Shown: positions 16,564-27,887, counted from the first letter of the stretch. The stretch: DNA of 64,000 bases from Pseudomonas hygromyciniae (GCF_016925675.1 NZ_CP070506.1:618501-682500), one strand, 5' to 3'. The notes: generated from the sequence alone by a model not told the origin. A program made the numbers and translations.

Positions 16564-17508
16564 ATGGATTTCAAAGACTATTACAAGATTCTTGGTGTCG
16601 AGCCGACGGCCGATGACAAGCAGATCAAGGCCGCTTATCGCAAGCTGGCCCGTAAGTATCATCCCGACGTCAGCAAGGAAAAAGACGCGGAAGCGAAGTT
16701 CAAGGACGCCTCGGAAGCCTATGAAGCGCTGAAAAGTGCCGACAAGCGCGCCGAATACGACGAGTTGCGCCGCTATGGCCAGCACGGTCAACCCTTCCAG
16801 GGGCCGCCAGGCTGGCAGAGCCGCGGCGGGTTTGGCGGTGGCCAGGATACGGGCGAGTTTTCGGACTTCTTCAGCTCGATCTTTGGCTCCCGTGGCAACG
16901 GCTTTGGCGGTGCCCAAGGGCGCAGCCCCGGTCGTCGCGGCCAGGATGTGGAGATGGAGCTGCCGGTGTTCCTGGAAGAGACCTTGTCTACCGAGTCCAA
17001 GGCGATCAGCTTCCAGGTGCCGCAATACAACGCGGCGGGCCAGCACGTCAGCAACACCACCAAGAGCCTGAACGTGAAGATCCCGGCCGGCGTGGCCGAT
17101 GGCGAGCGCATTCGCCTCAAGGGCCAGGGCGCGCCGGGGATTGGCGGTGGGGCCAATGGCGACCTGTACCTGATCATCAAGTTTGCGCCGCATCCCAAGT
17201 TCGAAGTCGACGGCGAAAACCTGATCATCAACCTGCCCCTGGCACCCTGGGAGCTGGCGTTGGGCGCGGAAGTCGCGGTGCCGACGTTGACCGGCAAGAT
17301 CAACCTCAAGGTCCCGGCCGGCAGCCAGAATGGCCAGCGCATGCGGGCCAAGGGCCATGGCTTACTGAACAAGACCGGGCAGCGCGGCTATCTATTTGTG
17401 CAGCTCAAGGCCGTGATGCCTAAAAGCAGCGACGACGAGGTCAAGGCGTTGTGGCAGGAGCTGGCGAAAAAGGCCGATTTTGATCCGCGGGAAAACTGGG
17501 GCCGCTAA
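16564..17508 (+). CDS. cbpA: Curved DNA-binding protein / DnaJ-type co-chaperone CbpA
   Basis: A 314-residue DnaJ-like protein. The J-domain occupies residues 3-70 with the HPD tripeptide at 33-35 ([10 protein letters not shown]), which stimulates DnaK ATPase. A glycine/phenylalanine linker ([20 protein letters not shown]) follows, then the C-terminal substrate-binding domain with [38 protein letters not shown] and [17 protein letters not shown]. There is no zinc finger, which separates CbpA from DnaJ. The ATG at 16564 is the standard start. It is divergent from the YegD-like chaperone. No cbpM-like gene follows; the downstream side is a long inverted repeat. Confidence 0.95.
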   Translation: MDFKDYYKILGVEPTADDKQIKAAYRKLARKYHPDVSKEKDAEAKFKDASEAYEALKSADKRAEYDELRRYGQHGQPFQGPPGWQSRGGFGGGQDTGEFSDFFSSIFGSRGNGFGGAQGRSPGRRGQDVEMELPVFLEETLSTESKAISFQVPQYNAAGQHVSNTTKSLNVKIPAGVADGERIRLKGQGAPGIGGGANGDLYLIIKFAPHPKFEVDGENLIINLPLAPWELALGAEVAVPTLTGKINLKVPAGSQNGQRMRAKGHGLLNKTGQRGYLFVQLKAVMPKSSDDEVKALWQELAKKADFDPRENWGR

Positions 17509-17514
17509 GGGCGC

Positions 17515-17693
17515 GAGCGGGCTTGCTTGTTGTGGCAGACGGGCTTGTTGTGATGAGTGGGCTTGTTGTGGCGAGCGGGCTTGCCCCGCGCTGGGCTGCG
17601 AAGCAGCCCCAATAAAGGCCACCGTATTCTTGCAGATACACCTCAGTGGCAGGGTATAGGGCTGCTTCGCAGCCCAGCGCGGGGCAAGCCCGC
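17515..17693. repeat. Long perfect 35-bp inverted repeat with an 18-bp ladder on one side
   Basis: GCGGGCTTGCCCCGCGCTGG... at 17575-17609 and its exact inverse at 17659-17693 are 35 bases each, separated by 49 bases. To the left, related 18-base units (GGCTTGTTGTGATGAGTG, GGCTTGTTGTGGCGAGCG) and a slightly longer variant repeat the outer edge of the arm. The right flank has the matching inverse CCACAACAAGCCCACTAGT. The arm contains the smaller hairpin GGGCTGCGAAGCAGCCC. It fills the gap between convergent cbpA and the kinase gene and may also act as a transcription end. Confidence 0.85.
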
Positions 17694-17728
17694 TCTCCAC
17701 AACAAGCCCACTAGTCACAATAATTGCA

Positions 17729-18856
17729 TTAGCTCTGGCGCGGCAGCACCACGGTAAATGTGGTGCCCGCCGCCTCGCTGGACGTCACTTCAATCGTGCC
17801 CTGATGGGCGTCTACCACTTCCTTGACGATAAACAACCCCAGCCCGAGGCTGGTCGAGGTGTTGCCCAGTTCTTCAGTGGCGCTGCGCACCAGTGGGTCG
17901 AAGACGGTGCCCAGCGCTGCCTGGGGAATCGGGGTGCCGTAGTTGTGCACGCTCAGTTCCACAGAGTCGGGCGTGCCCTTGAGGGTCAGGGTCACGGCCT
18001 GACTGTTGAGGCCATGCTGCAACGCGTTGCCAATCAGGTTCTGCAACATTTGATCGATGCGCCCACGATCCCACTGCCCCTGGGTGTCGTTCTGGACATG
18101 CAAGTGGGCCTGGCAATCCGGGCGGCCGGCACATGCTTCGTCGATGGCGGCCTGCGCGGCGTCGGCCAGGTTCATCGGCTTGGGGTCGATCGGCAGGCTG
18201 TTGCCCAGTCGGCTGCGTACAAACTCCAACAGGTCTCGGACCATTGCCCCCATATGCCGGGCGCCATTTTTGATATTGCCCACCAGGCTCAAGCCTTGGC
18301 TGTCCAGCGGGACTTTGCGCAACAACATCTCGGTGGACATGTTCACCGCCTGCAACGGTGCGCGCAGGTCGTGGCCAAGGATGGCGAGGAAAATATCCCG
18401 CGAGCGATTGACCTGCTCGGCGTAGGCCGCCGTGGATTCGGCCAGGGCTTCGTCGATGGCTTCGTTGAAGCGGATCATGTCCTGGAAATAGTCCAGGTCC
18501 GGTGACGTCAAGCTGTCGACCCACAACCGGATCACGCAAGCGCGCAGGTGACGGAATTCGGAGGTCATCTGCACCAGGTCAAAGCCTACCGTATGACGCA
18601 GTTCGCCATGGCTGGCGGCGGCTGCGTCGAGGCTGGGGGTTTTTTCCGGGCCTTCGCCCCTGGCCTTGGCCGCCTGTTCGCTGGCGCTTTGGCGGGAGTT
18701 CATGTCCTGCGCAGCAGCCAGCAGGATCGAATGGGCATGGTCGCGCAGTTGCGTGCGGTTCAGGCTGTCGGCCGCCGGAGTCAACGTTTCGGCAAACTGC
18801 TCCCACTCATCGACGATTCGCTCGGCATGCAACACGATGAATTCGGATAGGCCCAT
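17729..18856 (-). CDS. Sensor histidine kinase with RsbRD-like N-terminal domain
   Basis: A 375-residue cytoplasmic kinase. The N-terminal part (about residues 1-140: FIVLHAERIVDEWEQFAETL) resembles the helical RsbRD-type sensor domain. HisKA carries the phospho-acceptor in FLAILGHDLRAPLQAVNMST near residue 160. The ATPase domain shows the N-box NLIGNALQHG and the G2 box LGLGLFIVKEVVDAHQG. The G1 box reads SVHNYGTPIP, with Asn in place of the usual Asp. The start is the ATG at 18856; a longer frame to 18922 lacks domain sequence. No response regulator is adjacent. It lies 95 bases downstream of ureC on the same strand, so transcription may read in from the urea operon. Confidence 0.9.
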   Translation of the reverse strand: MGLSEFIVLHAERIVDEWEQFAETLTPAADSLNRTQLRDHAHSILLAAAQDMNSRQSASEQAAKARGEGPEKTPSLDAAAASHGELRHTVGFDLVQMTSEFRHLRACVIRLWVDSLTSPDLDYFQDMIRFNEAIDEALAESTAAYAEQVNRSRDIFLAILGHDLRAPLQAVNMSTEMLLRKVPLDSQGLSLVGNIKNGARHMGAMVRDLLEFVRSRLGNSLPIDPKPMNLADAAQAAIDEACAGRPDCQAHLHVQNDTQGQWDRGRIDQMLQNLIGNALQHGLNSQAVTLTLKGTPDSVELSVHNYGTPIPQAALGTVFDPLVRSATEELGNTSTSLGLGLFIVKEVVDAHQGTIEVTSSEAAGTTFTVVLPRQS

Positions 18857-18951
18857 AGCCAGGTTCCCAAGTGCAAGACAGTAAAGACGCGCATCGTAGC
18901 GCCTTACGCCTCTTCGCTTCACTGGCGCGTAGGGTTAATGCCGATGAACGG

Positions 18952-20652
18952 TCAGAATAGAAAGTATCGCTGGGCCATCGGCAAAACATCCGCCGGTTCG
19001 CACCACAGCAACTCGCCATCGGCCTTGACCTGATAGGTCTGCGGGTCGACCTCGATCTGCGGCAGGTAGTCGTTGTGGATCAGGTCGGTTTTCTGCACCT
19101 GGCGGCAACCCTTGACCACCCCGATCTGCTTCTTCAGGCCCAAGGTTTGCGGTAGGCCCTCGGCCAGCGCGGCCTGGCTGATAAACGTCAGGCTGGTGGC
19201 GTGCAGCGCGCTGCCGAAGCTGGCGAACATCGGGCGGTAGTGGACCGGCTGTGGCGTAGGGATCGAGCCGTTGATATCGCCCATCAGGCTTGAAGCAATC
19301 GCCCCGCCCTTGAGAATCAACGTGGGCTTGATCCCGAAGAACGCCGGGCGCCACAGCACCAGGTCGGCCCACTTGCCCACCTCGATCGAACCCACTTCAT
19401 GGCTGATGCCATGGGTGATCGCCGGGTTGATGGTGTACTTGGCGATGTAGCGCTTGGCGCGGAAATTATCGTTGCCTGCCCCGTCCCCCGGCAGCGGCCC
19501 GCGCTGTTTTTTCATTTTGTCGGCGGTTTGCCAGGTGCGCATGATCACCTCGCCCACACGGCCCATGGCCTGGCTGTCGGAGCTGATCATTGAGAATGCG
19601 CCAAGGTCGTGCAGGATATCTTCGGCGGCGATGGTTTCGCGGCGGATGCGGCTTTCGGCGAAGGCCACGTCTTCGGCAATGCTCGGGTCCAGGTGATGGC
19701 AGACCATCAACATGTCCAGGTGCTCGTCGATGGTATTGCGGGTGAATGGCCGGGTCGGGTTGGTGGAGCTGGGCAGCACGTTGGCGAAGCCACAGGCCTT
19801 GATGATGTCCGGCGCATGCCCACCGCCAGCGCCTTCGGTGTGGTAGGTGTGGATGGTGCGGCCCTTGAGTGCGGCGAGGGTGGTTTCGACAAAACCGGAC
19901 TCGTTGAGGGTGTCGCTGTGGATCGCCACTTGCACATCGTATTCGTCGGCCACGCTCAGGCAATTGTCGATGCTTGCCGGGGTGGTGCCCCAGTCTTCAT
20001 GGAGCTTCAAGCCAATTGCCCCGGCCTTGACCTGTTCGATCAAAGGCTCAGGCAGGCTGGCGTTGCCTTTGCCGGTAAAACCGATGTTCATCGGGAACGC
20101 ATCGCTGGCCTGCAGCATGCGCGCCAGGTGCCATGGGCCCGAGGTGCAGGTGGTGGCATTGGTACCGGTGGCGGGGCCGGTGCCGCCGCCGATCATGGTT
20201 GTGACGCCACTGGTCAGCGCTTCTTCGATCTGCTGCGGGCAGATGAAGTGCACATGGGTGTCGATGCCGCCGGCGGTGAGGATCATGCCTTCGCCGGCAA
20301 TCACTTCGGTGCTGGCGCCGATGGCCAGGGTCACGCCGGGCTGGATATCCGGGTTGCCGGCCTTGCCGATCCCGGCGATACGCCCGTTCTTCAGGCCCAC
20401 GTCGGCCTTGACGATGCCCCAGTGATCGATGATCAGCGCGTTGGTGATCACCGTGTCGACCACGTCGGCGGCCAGCAGTTGGCCCTGGCCCTGGCCGTCG
20501 CGGATAACTTTGCCGCCGCCGAACTTCACTTCTTCGCCGTAGGTGGTGAAGTCCTGTTCCACTTCAATCCACAGCTCGGTATCGGCCAGGCGGACCTTGT
20601 CGCCGACGGTGGGGCCGAACATGTCGGCGTAGGCTTGGCGGCTGATTTTCAT
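18952..20652 (-). CDS. ureC: Urease alpha subunit UreC
   Basis: The 566-residue catalytic subunit, which hydrolyses urea to ammonia and carbamate with two nickel ions. Metal ligands are visible: the His-x-His in [14 protein letters not shown] near residue 134, the lysine that becomes carbamylated in [14 protein letters not shown] near 217, and histidines in [13 protein letters not shown] and [16 protein letters not shown]. The mobile flap is present as [20 protein letters not shown], with its catalytic histidine in CHHL. The start [20 protein letters not shown] is standard; the longer frame upstream runs into a REP. It is last in the urtABCDE-ureDA-GNAT-GNAT-ureBC order and is separated from ureB by a REP doublet. 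Confidence 0.99.
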   Translation of the reverse strand: MKISRQAYADMFGPTVGDKVRLADTELWIEVEQDFTTYGEEVKFGGGKVIRDGQGQGQLLAADVVDTVITNALIIDHWGIVKADVGLKNGRIAGIGKAGNPDIQPGVTLAIGASTEVIAGEGMILTAGGIDTHVHFICPQQIEEALTSGVTTMIGGGTGPATGTNATTCTSGPWHLARMLQASDAFPMNIGFTGKGNASLPEPLIEQVKAGAIGLKLHEDWGTTPASIDNCLSVADEYDVQVAIHSDTLNESGFVETTLAALKGRTIHTYHTEGAGGGHAPDIIKACGFANVLPSSTNPTRPFTRNTIDEHLDMLMVCHHLDPSIAEDVAFAESRIRRETIAAEDILHDLGAFSMISSDSQAMGRVGEVIMRTWQTADKMKKQRGPLPGDGAGNDNFRAKRYIAKYTINPAITHGISHEVGSIEVGKWADLVLWRPAFFGIKPTLILKGGAIASSLMGDINGSIPTPQPVHYRPMFASFGSALHATSLTFISQAALAEGLPQTLGLKKQIGVVKGCRQVQKTDLIHNDYLPQIEVDPQTYQVKADGELLWCEPADVLPMAQRYFLF

Positions 20653-20688
20653 AGGGGTGTCCTGAAGAATTTGTGTTGAATGTGAATC

Positions 20689-20760
20689 CGCTATCGCAGG
20701 CAAGCCAGCTCCCACATTTGAAATGCATTCCCATGTGGGAGCTGGCTTGCCTGCGATGAG
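20689..20760. repeat. REP doublet between ureB and ureC
   Basis: Compact inverted pair of the GGGAGCTGGCTTGCCTGCGA subtype with a short spacer, inside the urease operon. In a transcript it would form a stable stem-loop, which could protect upstream mRNA or reduce read-through to ureC. Confidence 0.88.
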
Positions 20761-20763
20761 GCC

Positions 20764-22132
<1,369 letters not shown>

Positions 22133-22141
22133 GGTCGGGCC

Positions 22142-22444
22142 TCAGGCGATGGGTTGGTGGACAGTCACCAGTTTGGTGCCGTCGGGGAAGGTGGCTTCGA
22201 CCTGGATATCCGGGATCATCTCCGGGATGCCTTCCATCACTTGCTCGCGACTGAGCAGGGTGGTGCCAAAGTGCATCAGGTCGGCTACGGTGCGCCCATC
22301 GCGCGCGCCTTCGAGCAGGGCGGCGGAAATGTAGGCGATGGTTTCCGGGTAATTGAGCTTCACCCCGCGCGCCAGGCGGCGCTCGGCCACCAGGCCTGCG
22401 GTGAAGATCAGCAGTTTGTCTTTTTCCCGTGGGGTCAGGTCCAT
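22142..22444 (-). CDS. ureA: Urease gamma subunit UreA
   Basis: A 100-residue gamma subunit of urease, entirely typical: [53 protein letters not shown] and the ending [16 protein letters not shown]. The ATG at 22444 is preferred to one three codons upstream because MDLTPREK is the conserved N-terminus. A REP doublet lies between it and upstream ureD. Confidence 0.98.
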   Translation of the reverse strand: MDLTPREKDKLLIFTAGLVAERRLARGVKLNYPETIAYISAALLEGARDGRTVADLMHFGTTLLSREQVMEGIPEMIPDIQVEATFPDGTKLVTVHQPIA

Positions 22445-22493
22445 GGTCAGCAATCCGTCATAAAAAGCATTCTAAAAAACACCAAAAATCCAA

Positions 22494-22580
22494 TGTAGGA
22501 GCTGGCTTGCCTGCGATGGCATCACCTTGGTTTGTCTGGGGGACCGAGTCGCCTGGATCGCAGGCAAGCCAGCTCCCACA
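22494..22580. repeat. REP doublet between ureD and ureA
   Basis: TGTAGGAGCTGGCTTGCCTG at 22494 and the inverse CAGGCAAGCCAGCTCCCACA ending at 22580, about 45 bases apart. It sits inside the urease operon. Confidence 0.85.
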
Positions 22581-22604
22581 CAAGCCCAGCTTCAGCTTGA
22601 ATGT

Positions 22605-23444
22605 TCAGGTGTTCCAAATTCTTGGTGGTATGGCCTCACGCCCCAGCAGCGCCGGGCGCAACAGCCGCCATAAATCAATCAACCAGGCCCTGGCCTGCAA
22701 GGTCTCGCTGGCCAGGCAGCGCGCCACCAGCAAACCCGGCAATTGGGTCAGGTCGCCACGCACTGCATGGGGCAGCGCACGGCATTGTTCAAGCAGTTCG
22801 GTATCGATTTCACCGCTCACCAGCAACGTGGCAAACACCGGCTGGCCATCCAGGCCAATGGGCGAGTCAAGCAGGCCGTCGTCGCCGACAATGCGTTGGC
22901 GCTCATGCCACAGCAACTGGCCGTCGCGGCGGATATCCAGGTGCGACTGAAAGTGCCCACGGTCAAAACGCTCGCCGCTGGCCGGGCGCCCCAACGCCAC
23001 CACGTCCCAGTAGAACAGCCGGGCGTCGCCTTCGAGGTTGATGCGGGTGCTGAGTTCGGCCTGGGCGGCGCTGAACACGATGGTTTCCTGGGGCAACCAT
23101 TCCAGGGTGGCGCCGGCCTCGACCGTCAATACCACCTGCTGGTAGGCCGGCCCGCTGGCGCGATACCACTTGGCGGCGCCGGGGCTGGTCAGTTGCGCCC
23201 ACGCGCCCTCAGCCAGGTGGGCGGTGATATCCAGGCGATCCCCGCCGGCAATCCCGCCCGGTGGGTGCACGATGATGTGCTGGCACACCTCGGGGCCTTC
23301 GGCATACAGGTGCTTTTGCACCCGCAGCGGGCCGAGGTGGCGGCGCAGCACCGGGCGCGTGGCCGCGCCGAATCGCGCATAGCCCAACTCCAGCGCAGCG
23401 TGCCAGCTGGGGGTGAACAGGGCGGTGGGGGCAGGAACAGTCAT
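22605..23444 (-). CDS. ureD: Urease accessory protein UreD
   Basis: A 279-residue UreD (UreH), the scaffold that binds apo-urease and, with UreF and UreG, forms the tunnel for nickel delivery. Family runs are seen: [60 protein letters not shown] and [18 protein letters not shown]. It lies 30 bases after urtE and begins the urease part of the operon. Confidence 0.97.
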   Translation of the reverse strand: MTVPAPTALFTPSWHAALELGYARFGAATRPVLRRHLGPLRVQKHLYAEGPEVCQHIIVHPPGGIAGGDRLDITAHLAEGAWAQLTSPGAAKWYRASGPAYQQVVLTVEAGATLEWLPQETIVFSAAQAELSTRINLEGDARLFYWDVVALGRPASGERFDRGHFQSHLDIRRDGQLLWHERQRIVGDDGLLDSPIGLDGQPVFATLLVSGEIDTELLEQCRALPHAVRGDLTQLPGLLVARCLASETLQARAWLIDLWRLLRPALLGREAIPPRIWNT

Positions 23445-23474
23445 GGTCAGGGCTTATCAACGAGACGCTACAGA

Positions 23475-24173
23475 TTAGATGGTAACCAGGCCGCGTACAC
23501 CCTCGGCCTCCATATTTTCACCACGGCCTTGCTGGACGATTTCCCCCCGGGACATCACCAGGTATTGATCGGCCAGCTCGGCGGCGAAGTCGTAGAACTG
23601 CTCCACCAGCAAAATCGCCATGTCGCCGCGCTCGGCGAGTTTTTTGATCACCGCGCCGATCTCCTTGATCACCGAGGGCTGGATGCCTTCGGTGGGTTCG
23701 TCGAGGATCAGCAGGCGCGGACGGCTGGCCAGGGCGCGGCCGATGGCCAGTTGTTGTTGCTGGCCGCCAGACAGATCGCCTCCGCGCCGGTGCTTCATCT
23801 GCAGCAGCACCGGGAACAGCTCGTAGATAAATGCCGGGACTTGCTTGGCTTCGCTGCCGGGAAAGCGCGACAGGCCCATCAGCAGGTTTTCTTCCACCGT
23901 CAGCCGGCCGAAAATCTCCCGGCCCTGGGGCACGTAGGCAATGCCGGCGTGTACCCGCTGGTGCGGCTTGAAACCGGTGATGGCTTTGCCTTCCCAGTTC
24001 ACCACGCCTTCCTTGGCGGGCAACAGGCCCATCAGGCATTTGAGCAGGGTGGTCTTGCCCACGCCATTACGCCCCAGCAGGCAGGTGACTTCACCGACTT
24101 TCACGTCAAAGGACAGGCCGCGCAGGATATGGCTGCCACCGTAGTACTGGTGCAATTTGTCGACTTGCAGCAT
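23475..24173 (-). CDS. urtE: Urea ABC transporter ATP-binding protein UrtE
   Basis: A 232-residue LivF-like ATPase. Walker A is GRNGVGKTT near residue 37, the signature is LSGGQQQQLAIGRALASRP, and Walker B is [16 protein letters not shown]. The Q-loop lies in AYVPQGREIFGRLTVEENLL. The QGREIF and EGIQPSV runs are typical of UrtE. With UrtD it energises the UrtBC channel for high-affinity urea uptake. The ATG at 24173 follows GAGGAG with good spacing; an upstream TTG is rejected. Confidence 0.97.
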   Translation of the reverse strand: MLQVDKLHQYYGGSHILRGLSFDVKVGEVTCLLGRNGVGKTTLLKCLMGLLPAKEGVVNWEGKAITGFKPHQRVHAGIAYVPQGREIFGRLTVEENLLMGLSRFPGSEAKQVPAFIYELFPVLLQMKHRRGGDLSGGQQQQLAIGRALASRPRLLILDEPTEGIQPSVIKEIGAVIKKLAERGDMAILLVEQFYDFAAELADQYLVMSRGEIVQQGRGENMEAEGVRGLVTI

Positions 24174-24213
24174 GTTCAAATTCTCCTCAATTCCCCTGTG
24201 GGAACCGGATCAA

Positions 24214-24287
24214 ATGTGGGAGCTGGCTTGCCTGCGATGGCGCTGTGTCAGTCACCCTCGCTATCGCTGGCAAGCCAGCTCCTACAT
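24214..24287. repeat. REP doublet between urtD and urtE
   Basis: TGTGGGAGCTGGCTTGCCTG and the inverse TGGCAAGCCAGCTCCTACAT, about 35 bases apart, inside the urt operon. Confidence 0.85.
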
Positions 24288-24306
24288 AAAGCGGATTGCA
24301 TCAGGC

Positions 24307-25167
24307 TTAGCGACCGAGATACACCTCGATGACGCGCTCGTTTTCCTGCACCTGTTCCAGCGACCCTTCCGCCAGCACGCTGCCCTGGTGCAGCACCGTC
24401 ACATGGTCGGCAATCGAGCCGACAAAGCCCATGTCGTGCTCCACCACCATCAGCGAATGCTTGCCCGCCAGGCGCTTGAACAGTTCGGCGGTGAACTCGG
24501 TCTCGGCGTCGGTCATGCCGGCCACCGGCTCGTCGAGCAGCAGCAGTTGCGGGTCTTGCATCAGCAGCATGCCGATCTCCAGGAACTGCTTCTGGCCGTG
24601 GGACAGCAAGCCGGCCGGGCGTTGTGCCGACGCGCTAAGGCGGATGGTGTCGAGCACCTCTTCGATGCGGTCCTTCTGTTCACCGCTCAGGCGGGCGCGC
24701 AGGCTGGCCCAGACCGATTTGTCGGTCTTTTGCGCCAGCTCCAGGTTCTCGAACACGCTCAGGGCCTCGAATACCGTGGGTTTCTGGAACTTGCGGCCGA
24801 TGCCGGCCTGGGCGATCTGCACTTCGCTCATGCGGGTCAGGTCCAGGGTTTCGCCGAACCAGGCTTTGCCGTGGCTGGGGCGGGTCTTGCCGGTAATCAC
24901 GTCCATTAACGTGGTCTTGCCCGCGCCGTTGGGGCCGATGATGCAGCGCAGCTCGCCAACGCCGATGTACAGGTTCAAGTCGTTGAGGGCCTTGAAACCG
25001 TCGAAGCTGACGCTGATGTCTTCCAGGGTCAGGATCGTGCCGTGGCGGGTGTTCAGGCCTTTGCCGGCGGCCTGGCCGAGGCCGATGGCATCGCGGCTGG
25101 TGCCCTGGTCGCGGTTCGGTTCGATGATCGGTTCGAGCATGAACTGGTCGGTTGCCGTGACTCTCAT
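24307..25167 (-). CDS. urtD: Urea ABC transporter ATP-binding protein UrtD
   Basis: A 286-residue LivG-like ATPase with a 40-residue N-terminal extension before TILTLEDISVSFDGFKALND. Walker A is IIGPNGAGKTTLMDVITGKT, the signature is LLSHGQKQFLEIGMLLMQDP (LSHGQ rather than LSGGQ, normal in UrtD), and Walker B is LLLLDEPVAGMTDAETEFTA. It is the partner of UrtE. Its start overlaps the urtC stop by four bases. Confidence 0.97.
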   Translation of the reverse strand: MRVTATDQFMLEPIIEPNRDQGTSRDAIGLGQAAGKGLNTRHGTILTLEDISVSFDGFKALNDLNLYIGVGELRCIIGPNGAGKTTLMDVITGKTRPSHGKAWFGETLDLTRMSEVQIAQAGIGRKFQKPTVFEALSVFENLELAQKTDKSVWASLRARLSGEQKDRIEEVLDTIRLSASAQRPAGLLSHGQKQFLEIGMLLMQDPQLLLLDEPVAGMTDAETEFTAELFKRLAGKHSLMVVEHDMGFVGSIADHVTVLHQGSVLAEGSLEQVQENERVIEVYLGR

Positions 25168-26243
25168 TGTTCGCCCCTTTTCTTCAACAGGCCGATGATG
25201 CCCTTGGGCAGATACAGGGTGACGATGATGAACAACGCACCAAGGAAGAACAGCCAGTATTCAGGGAAGGCCACGGTGAACCAGCTCTTCATGCCGTTGA
25301 CCACGCCGGCCCCCAGCAGCGGGCCAATCAGCGTGCCGCGCCCGCCGAGGGCGACCCACACGGCGGCTTCGATGGAGTTGGTCGGCGACATTTCGCTGGG
25401 GTTGATGATGCCCACCTGCGGCACGTACAGCGCCCCGGCCAGGCCGCACAGCACCGCGCTCAACACCCAGACAAACAGCTTGAAACCACGGGGGTCGTAG
25501 CCGCAGAACATCAGGCGGTTTTCTGCATCGCGCAGGGCTGTCAGCACGCGGCCGAACTTGCTCCGGGCCAGGCGCCAGCCGATAAACAGGCTGCCCACCA
25601 ACAGCAGCACCGTGGCCAGGAACAGCACCGCGCGGGTGCCGGGTTCGGTGATGCCAAAGCCCAGGATGCTGCGGAAGTTGGTAAAGCCGTTATTGCCGCC
25701 AAAGCCGGTCTCGTTGCGGAAAAACAACAGCATCCCGGCAAAGGTCAGGGCCTGGGTCATGATCGAGAAATACACGCCCTTGATCCGTGAGCGGAAGGCG
25801 AAGAAACCGAACACCAGCGCGAGCAAGCCCGGCGCCAATACCACCAGGCACAGGGCCCAGAGGAAGTGCTCGGTGCCGACCCAATACCACGGCAGTTCGG
25901 TCCACGACAGGAAGGTCATGAACGCCGGCAACTCGCTGCCGGCGGCCTGGCGCATCAGGTACATGCCCATCGCGTAACCGCCGAGGGCAAAGAACAGGCC
26001 GTGGCCCAGGGACAACATGCCGGCGTAGCCCCACACCAGGTCCAGGGCCAGGGCGACGATGGCGTAGCAGAGGATCTTGCCCACCAGGGTCAGGGTGTAG
26101 GCCGAGACGTGGAATGCGCTTTCTGCGGGCAACAGCGACAGCAGCGGCAACGCCAGCAGCACGGCGAGGATCACCGCGCCCACTGCAATTGTCACCTTGG
26201 GGCCGGCCTTTTGCGCGGCCGTGAGCATCAATGGCTGGTTCAT
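25164..26243 (-). CDS. urtC: Urea ABC transporter permease UrtC
   Basis: A 359-residue LivM-like permease with about nine to ten membrane segments. Typical UrtC runs are LDLVWGYAGMLSLGHGLFFA, GGYAMGMYLMRQ, RIKGVYFSIMTQALTFAGM and VWVALGGRGTLIGPLLGAG. The ATG at 26243 shares a base with the urtB stop (TGATG), indicating coupling. It forms the membrane channel with UrtB. Confidence 0.97.
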   Translation of the reverse strand: MNQPLMLTAAQKAGPKVTIAVGAVILAVLLALPLLSLLPAESAFHVSAYTLTLVGKILCYAIVALALDLVWGYAGMLSLGHGLFFALGGYAMGMYLMRQAAGSELPAFMTFLSWTELPWYWVGTEHFLWALCLVVLAPGLLALVFGFFAFRSRIKGVYFSIMTQALTFAGMLLFFRNETGFGGNNGFTNFRSILGFGITEPGTRAVLFLATVLLLVGSLFIGWRLARSKFGRVLTALRDAENRLMFCGYDPRGFKLFVWVLSAVLCGLAGALYVPQVGIINPSEMSPTNSIEAAVWVALGGRGTLIGPLLGAGVVNGMKSWFTVAFPEYWLFFLGALFIIVTLYLPKGIIGLLKKRGEQ

Positions 26244-27745
26244 CAGTCGATCACCCGTCCTTTCAGTGCGAAGAGTCCTTGCGGGCGTTTCTGGATAAAC
26301 AGAATGATCAGCGCGAGGATCAGGATCTTGCCGAGCACGGCACCGATCTGCGGTTCGAGAATCTTGTTGGCGATCCCCAGGCCAAACGCGGCCATGACAC
26401 TGCCAGCCAACTGGCCGACACCGCCGAGTACCACCACCAGGAACGAGTCGATGATGTAGCTCTGGCCAAGGTCCGGGCCGACGTTGCCGATCTGGCTCAG
26501 GGCCACGCCACCTAAGCCTGCGATGCCCGAGCCGAGGCCAAAGGCGAGCATGTCCACGCGCCCGGTGGGCACGCCGCAGCAGGCGGCCATGTTGCGGTTC
26601 TGGGTCACGGCGCGCACGTTGAGGCCCAGGCGGGTCTTGTTCAGCAGCAGCCAGGTCAGCACCACCACGCACAGCGCAAAGCCGATGATGACGATGCGGT
26701 TGTACGGCAGCACCAGGTTGGGCAGCACCTGGATCCCGCCCGACAGCCAGGCCGGGTTGGCCACTTCGACGTTCTGCGCGCCGAACAGCAGGCGCACCAG
26801 TTGGATCAGCATCAGGCTGATGCCCCAGGTAGCCAGCAGGGTTTCCAGTGGCCGGCCATAGAGGTGACGGATCACCGTGCGCTCCAGGGCCATGCCGATG
26901 CCAGCGGTGACAAAAAACGCCACCGGCAGCGCGATCAGCGGGTAGAACTCAATGGCCTGGGGCACGTAGCGCTGCATCAGCAACTGCACCACATAGGTGG
27001 AGTAGGCGCCGAGCATCAGCATCTCGCCGTGGGCCATATTGATCACCCCGAGCAGGCCGAAGGTGATCGCCAGGCCCAGGGCCGCGAGCAACAGGATTGA
27101 GCCCAGGGACATGCCGCTGAAGGCTTGTCCAAGGATTTCGCCCACCAGCAGCTTGCGCTTGACCTGGGCCAGGCTGGTTTCGGCGGCGGTGTGCACCCCG
27201 GCATCGGTTTCTACGCCGGGCGCCAGCAGTGCTTCCAGGCGCGTGCGGGCCAGTGGGTCGCCGGTGCTGCCCAGCAGACGCACGGCGGCCAGGCGCACGA
27301 CCGGGTCGGGATCGACCAGTTGCAGGTTGGCCAGGGCCAGGCTCAGGGCGCTGTGGACGTCGTCGTCAGTTTCGCTGGCCAGTTGCTGGTCGAGGAATTT
27401 CAATTGCGCAGGTTGCGCGCTTTTCTGCAGGGTTTGGGCGGCGGCCAGGCGTACCTTGGGATCGGCGGCGAGCAACTGTTGGCTGGCTTGCACATTATCG
27501 AGCAGGCCGCGCAGGCGGTTGTTCAGGCGTACGGTCTTGGTTTCGCCGTTGACGCTGACTTGGCCTTGTTGCAGGGCGTTGACCAACTCGATGCGCGCCG
27601 GGTCGGGCTGGGCGGCCCAGTCTTGCAACAGTTTGGCCTGTTGCATGGGGTTGGCCGCGAGGAAGTCTTCGGCATCGCCTGAGTGTGCGGCCAGGGGCAG
27701 CAACAGCAGGCAGGCCAGGATGAAACGGTGGAGGGCAGTGGGCAT
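26243..27745 (-). CDS. urtB: Urea ABC transporter permease UrtB
   Basis: A 500-residue LivH-like permease. A signal-like N-terminus (LHRFILACLLLLPLAAHS) precedes a periplasmic region of about 180 residues with HEAT-like helical repeats (VRLAAAQTLQKS, VRLAAVRLLGS), a known peculiarity of UrtB. The membrane part starts near residue 210 with ILLLAALGLAITFGLLGVIN followed by MAHGEMLMLGAY. It also contains NRNMAACCGVPTGRVDMLAF and GVGQLAGSVMAAFGLGIANK. The ATG at 27745 is chosen over a TTG two codons upstream. Confidence 0.97.
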   Translation of the reverse strand: MPTALHRFILACLLLLPLAAHSGDAEDFLAANPMQQAKLLQDWAAQPDPARIELVNALQQGQVSVNGETKTVRLNNRLRGLLDNVQASQQLLAADPKVRLAAAQTLQKSAQPAQLKFLDQQLASETDDDVHSALSLALANLQLVDPDPVVRLAAVRLLGSTGDPLARTRLEALLAPGVETDAGVHTAAETSLAQVKRKLLVGEILGQAFSGMSLGSILLLAALGLAITFGLLGVINMAHGEMLMLGAYSTYVVQLLMQRYVPQAIEFYPLIALPVAFFVTAGIGMALERTVIRHLYGRPLETLLATWGISLMLIQLVRLLFGAQNVEVANPAWLSGGIQVLPNLVLPYNRIVIIGFALCVVVLTWLLLNKTRLGLNVRAVTQNRNMAACCGVPTGRVDMLAFGLGSGIAGLGGVALSQIGNVGPDLGQSYIIDSFLVVVLGGVGQLAGSVMAAFGLGIANKILEPQIGAVLGKILILALIILFIQKRPQGLFALKGRVID

Positions 27746-27780
27746 AAACAAATGTCCTGGTCATGCACGGACTAGGTTTA

Positions 27781-27870
27781 TGTGGGAGCGGGCTTGCTCG
27801 CGAAGGCGGTGCGTCAGTGATGGATATGTTGACTGATACATCGCCTTCGCGAGCAAGCCCGCTCCCACAT
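27781..27870. repeat. REP doublet between urtA and urtB
   Basis: TGTGGGAGCGGGCTTGCTCG and its inverse CGAGCAAGCCCGCTCCCACA with complementary inner flanks (CGAAGGCG / CGCCTTCG). Placed just after the binding-protein gene, it could stabilise the urtA message, as REP elements after such genes often do. Confidence 0.9.
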
Positions 27871-27887
27871 TTGATCTGTGTTGGGGC

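Noticed and set aside
22743..24332. Plus-strand open frame of 529 codons across ureD and urtE
   Set aside because: It covers two certain genes on the other strand and reads as low-complexity Gln/His/Ala-rich shadow sequence.
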